Positions 56,632 through 64,000 of a DNA stretch of 64,000 nucleotides are shown piece by piece; within the stretch, counting starts at the first letter, position 1, and the number at the start of each line of letters is the position of its first letter. This stretch comes from Topomyia yanbarensis (lineage: Eukaryota > Arthropoda > Insecta > Diptera > Culicidae): positions 376,564,166 to 376,628,165 of the forward strand of contig NC_080672.1 of assembly GCF_030247195.1 (NCBI RefSeq). The letters run 5' to 3'. Under the pieces are notes generated by a model. It searched no databases and was not told the origin of the DNA. It worked only from the letters and a program-made list of their open reading frames with translations. A program made the translations under genes and the position numbers.

Positions 56632-57961
56632 CGAAGGATACGATCGCTGCAAGGAGGGGCCATTTAGTAGTCAATTGCTTCAAAAATGTTTGCACTATAG
56701 GGAGAAAACGTATCAGAAGGCTTTTAAGAGGATCAGTAACATTGAAAGCTGTGAAAATTAAGTCCACTATGTCAGAAAATTTCATTAGTCCGCTACTGGA
56801 CTGAGTATCTGTTTGAAAAAAGGGGACACTTGGGGTTTTTGGTGTCCCTGGAAGTGGTGGGTACTCCTTGTTAGAATTAATATTTCCAAGTCCTGGAGCA
56901 AATTGCTTCGGCTTTTGTGCATCACTTCCGTTGGATTTATTGGTTGTAGATGGCGCACTCTGAGTGGACGACACCTTGGCACCATTACGAGGCAATGTAG
57001 GGGAGGCTGGATTTCTCCTCTTCCTGGATTCCCCTGGGTTAACCAAAGATGTTCCCTCTCGTGGGTCGTCAGATTCTTGCTCAACGCCAGCCAAAAGAGC
57101 AAAGGAATTTTCGGAAGGGACAGATGGCGAAGCATTCTTTAGCATTTCTGCATAAGAACGCCTTGAGCGTTCCTTAAGGGAGCGCTTAATTTTATCCCCG
57201 CGCTGCTTGTACGCAGGGCATGATTTAAGAGCATGTGAAGGGCCCCCGCAGCAAATACACTTTTCAGTTTCTTTGTCGCAAGAGTCATCCTCATGCTCTC
57301 CTTCGCATTTGCCGCATCGTTTCTTATTTCCACAATATGTGGCTGTGTGGCCCAACTGCTTGCAATTGCTGCAGCTCATGACCCGCGGTACAAACAGGCG
57401 AACTGGTAGGCGAACCCTGTCAAGGAGGATGTAGTTGGGAAGAGAGGACCCGGCGAATGTCACCCGAAGCGAGCCTGATAGAGAGTAGGTAGTCTTACCT
57501 CCCTCGGTGTTTGCGGTATACAATTGTTTGCATTCTAAGATCTTAATCTGTTCAAGAGAGGGGTCCTTAAAGCAGCCAACCCCGTGCTCCAACAGTTCTT
57601 CGCATTTCAGGCCCGGTTCGGACACTACCCCATCGATTTCACAGGCCACACAAGGCACGTACGCTTTAAATTCCCGTGTAAAGCGCTCACAGCAAGCAAT
57701 CGCGTTTGCCTGGCCGAGATCATTCACTAGAACACGTATCTTGTTTGCCCGAACACGTGTTATCTGAGCTACAGCCGGGTAATTAGCAGTCAGATCTCGA
57801 GAAAGTTTTAATATATTAACCGGTTTCTCTCCGGTCCGAAAATATACCACCCATGGCCCAGAGGAACCTTCTGGGTACTGCTTTATACGGGGAGCAATGC
57901 GAGTATTAGGGGGATCAGGGACTTCCATGATTACATCAGATGGTATTTCGCCCTCGGCCAT
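56624..57961 (-). CDS. LINE element 2 ORF1: zinc-knuckle RNA-binding protein, 445 aa
   Basis: The start is ATG at 57,961 (MAEGEIPSDVIMEVPDPP). Three knuckles lie at residues about 193-244: CSNCKQLGHTATYC, CGKCEGEHEDDSC and CICCGGPSHALKSC. The same basic block KRSLKERSRRSYAEMLKNAS follows, then a Pro/Ser-rich middle and a hydrophobic C-terminus ending AAIVSFDG. The protein is expected to package element RNA. The stop overlaps the ORF2 ATG. The frame is intact. Confidence 0.95.
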   Translation of the reverse strand: MAEGEIPSDVIMEVPDPPNTRIAPRIKQYPEGSSGPWVVYFRTGEKPVNILKLSRDLTANYPAVAQITRVRANKIRVLVNDLGQANAIACCERFTREFKAYVPCVACEIDGVVSEPGLKCEELLEHGVGCFKDPSLEQIKILECKQLYTANTEGGKTTYSLSGSLRVTFAGSSLPNYILLDRVRLPVRLFVPRVMSCSNCKQLGHTATYCGNKKRCGKCEGEHEDDSCDKETEKCICCGGPSHALKSCPAYKQRGDKIKRSLKERSRRSYAEMLKNASPSVPSENSFALLAGVEQESDDPREGTSLVNPGESRKRRNPASPTLPRNGAKVSSTQSAPSTTNKSNGSDAQKPKQFAPGLGNINSNKEYPPLPGTPKTPSVPFFQTDTQSSSGLMKFSDIVDLIFTAFNVTDPLKSLLIRFLPIVQTFLKQLTTKWPLLAAIVSFDG

Positions 57962-58276
57962 TTAAGCACGAGGGCAGAGCGTTATATAAACGGGAATGTG
58001 TCTTATTATTTGATTACAAGGTAGAGTAAAAGTAGGGAAAAGGAAAGAAAGCAAACGAGGGAAAAAAATAAAGCAAAACTTATCTGCAAACAACGTCGAT
58101 TGTTCCGCACCAGCGAAAACAATGTGCTGGATTTACTTTCGGCACCAGCAGAACGACAGCTAACGAACGAACAAAGGATGACCTTGACTCATTAAAATTT
58201 ACACACCGAACACCACTGTGAAATATAACGATCCGTTCCGTTCAAAGGTTGGGAGACGTATCCTTTGTTACTTTGA

Positions 58277-59008
58277 TGTTGGTAATGGCAGTTGATTTAG
58301 TGGTACTGGGCCCGATCGTTGCTGTGCTGGTGTTTGTTACTGCCCGGTCCGCAGTCGTTGACCAACCGGTTGTGGTTTAGCATACGACCACTGTATACCG
58401 GCTTCGGTCGTATCAGGTGGAATTTCCTTAGCAGTCTCTGCGCAAGGTTTTCCGTGCTGAAGCGGCTGATTACAATATTATCATGTGGGAATCTGCTCTG
58501 GCTACGTAACTAGTGTTCGTTGAAAATATTCAACATCTTGCAGATCACTGCAAATGGGGGTCAAGTAGGAGGGAATAGGGTTTATCGGACGCATTCTCAC
58601 TACACGAACGCCGTTGCGAAGTCCTGGGACGAAGTTCCTCTAAGTATCTTCCTTAACACTATTCACCTCACCTATTTTGATGCGAGTAGTTTGATAGCGG
58701 TGGGACTAGTACGCGGTGTCAAGTCATGTAGTTTTACTTCAATACTGCCGTTATCTATATATGTTGGGATGCTATATAAAATGTCATTACATTCGACGAC
58801 GTGTTTCAAGTTGTTCTGCGAAGAAAATGATTCTGCTTGACTAATGTTTTTGAACATAATCAGTACCTCATGACGTATATGGTGGAATTGTACAGCATTA
58901 ACTTCTGCTACGTTGAGCTTCATATTCACTTTGCTCCACTTCATTAATCGATGGTCTTTTCGAACATTTCGAGAAGTCGACAGCAACACAGTTTGTATTG
59001 TCACTCAT
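58277..59008 (-). pseudogene. ORF1 N-terminal part of ORF1-only LINE copy 2
   Basis: The ATG at 59,008-59,006 opens MSDNTNCVAVDF, then KRPSINEVE. After a frame shift it reads KVNMKLNVAEVNAVQFHHIR, NNLKHVVECND and VKLHDLTPRTSPTA, a clear relative of the 10-kb copy. A further shift gives GEVNSVKEDT, a stop in place of the Trp codon, RNFVPGLRNGVRVVRMRP and NPIPSYLT. These match WRNFFPG and VVRMRVERPIP of copy 1. It is then cut by LINE element 2 at 58,264/58,277. Confidence 0.8.
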
Positions 59009-59189
59009 TGTTTGTTCGCATTTCACACATTAGGTAGAAGGAATCAATTTCTGTTTTTGCAAATAGGCCAAGCAGCGCACGGGTAAATTTCATTACTTGC
59101 CCTGCTGCAGCAGCGGAGCGATTTCTAGCTTTTCATCTGAGAAAGATGCGAAACCGGACTGAATAATCTGTTATTATTATCGTCAATGG

Positions 59190-59680
59190 TTGGTATGTTC
59201 TGATGCAGCCCAAGAGCGAATCTTGTGCTTTATCCAATTTATCGACAGTGGTTGGGCTGGTTCTGGACCAACGAAGTCAGTCGCAGCGCCAGCTCTAGCC
59301 AGTTCGTCCGCCCATTCAGTAATACCGAAATGACCGAGTACCCATAGAAGGTAGATAGTGTTTGAAATACCAAGTTCATCGATTTCAGTTCGACATGCGA
59401 TTACTAATTTCGATCTTGAATCTTCCGAGCTAAGTATTTTCAGGGCAGCCTAACTCTCAGAGTAAAAATGGATTCTTTTACCGCAAATTCTCTATTGAAG
59501 TGTCGATTGTACGCCATACAGAATTGCGAAAATTTTTGCTTGGAATACGGTATAGTATCTACCAAGCGAATGAGATTGATTTAATCTCATTTCACAACAA
59601 TAGACACCAGCTCCGGTTCGGCCCTCCAACAAAGAACGGTCAGTATAACAAACTACGCATTTTTCAAGTTAAAGTGGTAC
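59190..59680 (-). pseudogene. LINE RNase H domain fragment with two in-frame stops
   Basis: The minus-strand frame reads LLEGRTGAGVYCCEMRLNQS, then YYTVFQAKIFAILYGVQST, stop, KRIHFYSES, stop, AALKILSSEDSRSKLVIACR, LLWVLGHFGITEWADELARA. This is the order of a LINE RNase H (GAG.., QAEI.AI.., SDS, GH.GI..NE.AD..A). SDS has become SES and NE has become EW, so catalysis is lost. The sequence type differs from the two full LINEs and looks R1/LOA/Outcast-like. It lies just upstream of the ORF1 start of ORF1-only copy 2. Confidence 0.8.
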
Positions 59681-59689
59681 GTAAGTAAT

Positions 59690-62149
59690 AATACTGGAGT
59701 GAAACAGGTGAAAATAGATCAACGGCCTTTGAGCTGGAGGATGACTGCGATTGCTTGCAAAAGATTTACCACTAAGGGGAAAAAATTTGAAGTAATCATC
59801 TGAGTGATTTTGTTGACATCCCAAACAAAATTGAGGCACATTGAAAAAAATAATGGTTGGCACGTAGCTGTTAGTTATTTTTGTGTTCTAGCATACCGAA
59901 CCCGTCGCTGTTCGCAGTGTGGCACCATCCTCACCATACCGAGTTTGGATAACAAAATGAATCGAATGTAGGTCCAACGCTCAATATTGCAGTCTTCAAA
60001 GTTATAAGCAACCGTAAGTTCGCCTGTATCACACCAGCTCACATAGTCCATTACATTTAATGAAATTATGATGACCTACCCGACACACAAAGTTACACCC
60101 CCACTCATTACACTGGCTTTATCCCTGCCAGTGCTTAGTCAACAAAGTTCAAGTTCAAATGCGACATATTTAGGTGGATGGGGACATTAGAGCAGGCAGG
60201 GAAAGCAGGCATGTTTCCTCCTGTGGCGTTGTAGTGAATGTAGAAAAAGACATTATCCCCATGTTGTCTGATGCTTTCGCGACCAGTTCTGCTAAGTGCG
60301 ACAACACACCCGGACAGGACTATGATTATCGCTTTGCGGGCGGAAGTTGACAGGGACGAACCGGGGGATTTGCAAAAAGCTAAAGTGAAATCAGGATATA
60401 ATGGGATGCTTTAGTCTGAGTAGGGTCGCGCCGGGTCGGTCGGCCTTGTGAAAAATGAGCAAATGTAGCGGTTTTTTGTAGGTCGCATACGATGACGGTA
60501 CTGTTTTGCGGCTTGCTGGGACCTGTACCAGAATTTTGTTCCAGGAATCCAGGAATGCAGTTAGTAGCAATGTGACTTTTCATTTTATGCCACAGTAGTT
60601 TTTTATGTTACGAAGAAGACAATACTACTAAAATTAAATTATTCTCACTTCTGACAAAAATAATTTATACTATATTTTATATAATTTATACTATCAAGCT
60701 AACAGGAAACTTCTGTAGGAAAGTGATCGGCGGCATTGGAGACAATTCCCCCTGATTGTTGAACTAATCTCTAATTTTTGCTGTTCTTACTTTTTAACCG
60801 GACATTCGCCTCGCAATATTCATTTTTAGATCGGTGTTGGCTCGACAGTTACATAGAGGAAACTCCAAAGCAATAAAATTGGGCACATAAAGAGGACATT
60901 AAAGATTCGTTTAGCATATCGTAGAAATAACCAACTCTTTAGGAAATCTGAAAAAGCCAATAAAACATACTTTTTTCGGATGAACATGAGCTTTTTACAA
61001 ACGATATTACAATTTATGGACAGATTTCCAACCCATGGAAACTAGATGATTCCGAAAGTTGTGAAATTTATGATCAAGATAACGAGATAATTGGATTGTA
61101 CGATTTTAAGGCTTTTCAAATACAGTGAAATTTGGTTGATCCCCGATTTTATCAGCTTTTTGACCCGATTTCATTAGCCTCATATGAAAATTGATAGTTG
61201 GTAGTTTGATGAGTTCTAGCAGACGAAGCAATTGGAATTCGAATGAATCCTTGTGCCTATTTTTCTTATCTTAGTGATCCGAAATATGCAAAAATTTTAA
61301 CACTTTTAAAAAATTTGCGCGGTCAGACACTTAAGAACCTGATACGTCAGGGTCCTACGCTTTGTTCCAGGTACGGAGTTTAATCGGGTTAGATGGACCA
61401 AGAACTTCTCTTATTTCAGATGGCGAATCCGTTCCGGTGCAGATATATGCAAACACAGTAAGTTCACAGAACCGAACAGGCGGGCGAAATAAAACAATTT
61501 TATTATAAATTTATCTAACACAGAGTAGCTTATGAATCAACCGCCTATGGCGGTGGTCGCGATTTGACTTAAACTATAGCTCAATACATCAACATAAAAT
61601 CTTACATATAAAATATTCCAATACTGATGGCAACCCGGTTAATCACATTTGATTCTCTATTTCACTTTCCTTTATGGTTGCTCACTGCATGTGATAATCG
61701 ATCAACGCAGAAAATAGAATACAACTAGAGGGAGCATCCAAAAATGTTGCTGTGCCGCAACAGAACCTTTCATAAATTACATAAAACAAAAATTGTCCAA
61801 AATTCACTCCCACTACCCTCATGTGACAAATTGCCACAAATTTATCTATCCCCCCTCTCCTATTACGGAACAAATTCCTTGAAAAAAAAATATTTTCGCC
61901 AAAACCATGTTATGTAACGTTTTACCTTGCTCCCCCTCCCACATGTGTCACAACATGTCAATGCAAAGTAGAAGCCTATTAATGTTTATGTCGTAATAAT
62001 TGTATTTTTCGTACTAGTGTACAAGTGTTGTGTGATAATCGTATGTCTATCTGTATATGCGTTCGTCTGAGTATTTGTAACAGCAGGGTCAGATTCATAT
62101 TAACACTCACTAATTCATTCTCTCATATACACTCACAATTTCTCTCATT
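59690..62149. other. long non-coding stretch, no gene recognised
   Basis: It may contain further LINE debris upstream of the RNase H fragment (to about 60,600), but I find no motif. The segment 61,480-62,000, with AATAAAACAATTTTATTA and TGCTCCCCCTCCCACATGTG, looks like a repeat. It has no second copy here. Confidence 0.4.
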
Positions 62150-62715
62150 CCAAACGTACAAACGCTTGTGGTCTTCGCAATAACACAAACCTGGTCACAA
62201 ACGCGAACATGCAATTTTAATCATCCACACAAACTTACGCCAGTGGTCTGGCCAATATTAAAACACATACCGGGGTCAAGTGAACGTTTTAGCACCTATA
62301 CATTTACAAACGTGATCTGAAGCATTAACCCACCACTCGCGAGATCATGAATCGGTCACGTTCGAAAGTCCCTACTCTCTAGCCTAGATTCATGCCTTCA
62401 GTTGGACCAATAATACTCATATCCATTAGACACCACGTTCCATGGCGATATGACCTGGGAAATGAGAGAACTCATCCAAGAATACACGTGAATATGCGAA
62501 TAGACATGGATTATAAAATCGAATTTACGCACGCGAAGTTACATAGACGCTAGCACACGTGATATACAAATGCCCATGCGATCGAACATGTTAACTTACA
62601 AATGGCTGAGCCCTTCGCGATGGTACACAAAGACGAACATGCAATCGCGATAATCCACGCACAATTGCGCCCAAGATTTGGCAAACACAAAAACGCTCCG
62701 ACGATTTAAGGAATG
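62150..62715 (-). repeat. inverted copy of the 14.6-16.8 kb dispersed repeat
   Basis: Phrases such as TGTTAACTTACAAATGGCTG, CCTTCGCGATGGTACAC, ACATGCAATCGCG and AACCTGGTCACAAACGCGAA are reverse complements of 14.6-16.7 kb phrases. It continues after the MITE at about 63,640-63,730 (CACACTGCTCATTCCCACGC, GATCATAAAGTCC). Confidence 0.6.
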
Positions 62716-62723
62716 TTACAGTA

Positions 62724-63626
62724 CACCCAGTTTTTTTACGCGACGGATACGTGGTGCGTAAAAAACCACGTGAATTGGAAAATCCGCGTAAAAAACGCGT
62801 TAAATCAAAAATCCGCGTAAAAAACCCTCGGCAAAAAAAAGATTATTTCTGGAAGTTTTTTTTGTACAGATTTCGCAAAAATATTCTTTTTATTCCTTTT
62901 GAATGCAAAAGAACGCAAAGAACTTAAAAGAGTTTTGGCAGTTTTTTGCGCGGATTTGATAATCCGTTCCAAGTCCATTTGAATGCAAGATTTTCAGAAA
63001 GATGGAGGAGACGGGTCTGGAAGACTTCTTATGGCCATGGATTATGGATGAACACATAAAAATATTTTGCATTTCGCTGATTTATGATTAGATCTTATAT
63101 TCGAGCAAGTTTTGGATGATCGCCCAGATTTTTAATGCGGGAATTTCGGTAAACCGGAAGTCGCCATCTAGGATTTCAAAATGATGTCAAACATCGACCT
63201 TTGTCTCCTAGTCGTCAAGACTATTCCCAACATACTCATATTGTTTGAGTTGCAGAGAAATTTTTTTAAGTCGAAAGTGGCTATCTTGGATTTCAAAATG
63301 GCGTCAAAAATCAAATTCTGGCACCTACTCGTCAAGACCATTCCGAAAATAGTGTTGAGGTGTGGGCTATAAGAAGTCTTCCAGACCCGTCTCTCCCGTC
63401 TTTCCGAAAATCTTCTAAGTTTTTTTGCATTCAAAAGGACTTTTTCCAAAAACCTACTTGAGCTAATTGCGAAATCCGCCCAAAAAAAGCTGCCAAAGTT
63501 CTTCAAGCTTCCAAAAACATTCTAAGTATTTGCTGAGGGCTTTTTACGCGGATTTTCGAATTAACGCGTTTTTTACGCAGAATTCGCGTAAAAAAAACTC
63601 CTAAAAAACGCGTAAAAACCTGAGTG
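62724..63626. mobile_element. MITE of the ACGCGG family, 903 bp
   Basis: The ends CACCCAGTTTTTTTACGCG and CACTCAGGTTTTTACGCG are inverted and flanked by TA (62,722-62,723; 63,627-63,628). The arms also pair internally (CGGGTCTGGAAGACTTCTTA at about 63,013 against its complement near 63,372). The loop holds a duplicated unit of about 115 bp (TTTCAAAATG(A/G)(T/C)GTCAAA...CGTCAAGAC). It lacks the long 33-bp array of the 47.9-kb member. It is inserted into the dispersed repeat. Confidence 0.8.
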
Positions 63627-63730
63627 TACTTATAATCTGATTAAAGTGGGTTTCAAGTGCACACTGCTCATTCCCACGCGATCATAAAGTCCCTATGCTC
63701 GCACATCTAAAGCATACACTCAGTATCACA

Positions 63731-64000
63731 GTATTAGTATCACGTCCCGCTGCAGTTGGCTTTAAGCAGTGTTTTAATTGGTGATATTTTCCTTCTCATC
63801 TGACATTGTAGCGAGTGATTCTGACGGGGAGCCTGTCCGAGAACCTAGCTCTACAGCTCAAGTAGGGCAACTCTCGAAAAAATGAATTATGGAATTACAG
63901 CTAATGTCAGCCTCACTTAAAAAAATATTAGCAAAAGGACAAGCAAATTAGCAGATGCACGGAAAAATATCTGATCATAAATTCATGAACAAAAAATCAT
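63731..64000. other. non-coding right edge, no feature seen
   Basis: Nothing recognised beyond ordinary AT-rich sequence. Confidence 0.4.

Larger units (their letters stand above)
52077..58264 (-). mobile_element. full-length I-clade-like LINE, element 2 (6.2 kb)
   Basis: It is flanked by TTGTTACTTTGA at 52,064-52,075 and 58,265-58,276. On the minus strand: a 303-bp 5' UTR, ORF1 (57,961-56,624), overlapping ORF2 (56,631-52,945), an 868-bp 3' UTR ending CCTATCAAATAAACGAAATG, and an A-tail (T run at about 52,077-52,090). It is inserted in the ORF1 of an older ORF1-only LINE. It is related to element 1, but the proteins differ enough to be a separate family. Confidence 0.95.

Overview
The window reads as repeat-dense nuclear DNA of a culicine mosquito, most likely Aedes. 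The basis is long AT-rich non-coding DNA, intact I-clade-like LINEs with an RNase H domain, tRNA-headed SINEs, many short inverted-repeat transposons, and dispersed modules of the style CCCGGAGGGCCGAGT...(TG)n...TTTCTCAG that I associate with Aedes and Culex. The species call rests on recall, not on a search. Nothing bacterial or viral was recognised.

Layout. 1-616 (minus) holds three phase-compatible candidate exons of an unrecognised host gene that leaves the window on the left. 3.2-3.7 kb is a GC-rich repeat cluster that returns inverted at 36.4-37.3 kb. 7.2-9.7 kb carries an inverted-repeat element, a tRNA-headed SINE (minus) and a weak second inverted-repeat element. 9.96-11.18 kb is a decayed ORF1-only LINE. 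11.68-13.03 kb is a foldback element. 14.6-16.8 kb is a clustered repeat that reappears inverted at 62.15-62.7 kb.

The centrepiece is a palindrome at about 19.77-34.38 kb. Its arms are about 3.6 kb before later insertions, differ by only a few percent where I compared them by eye, and are separated by 12 bp. The left arm carries a SINE (21,415-21,580) and a complete 6.0-kb LINE (21,689-27,702), each with a target duplication. The right arm keeps both empty sites, so both insertions can be read directly.

35-46 kb holds a hairpin element, two LINE ORF2 fragments, a possible promoter near 39.25 kb, diverged duplications and several MITEs. 46.25-47.60 kb is an inverted-repeat transposon with iterated end motifs and a SINE tail inside it. 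47.86-48.61 kb is a MITE filled with an ACGCGG minisatellite. 48.70-51.04 kb is a degenerate 16-bp satellite. The satellite abuts the 3' end of a second ORF1-only LINE (minus), which is split by a second full-length LINE (52,077-58,264, minus). An RNase H pseudogene follows at 59.2-59.7 kb, and a second MITE of the ACGCGG family lies at 62.72-63.63 kb.

How the parts work together. The two full-length LINEs encode a zinc-knuckle RNA-binding ORF1p and an endonuclease/RT/RNase H ORF2p, with ORF2 starting inside the ORF1 stop region (ATGGGTAA or ATGGCTAA). The ORF1-only elements lack ORF2 but share the 3' terminus CAAATAAACG with the full-length LINEs. This suggests they are moved in trans by such elements. 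That is inference.
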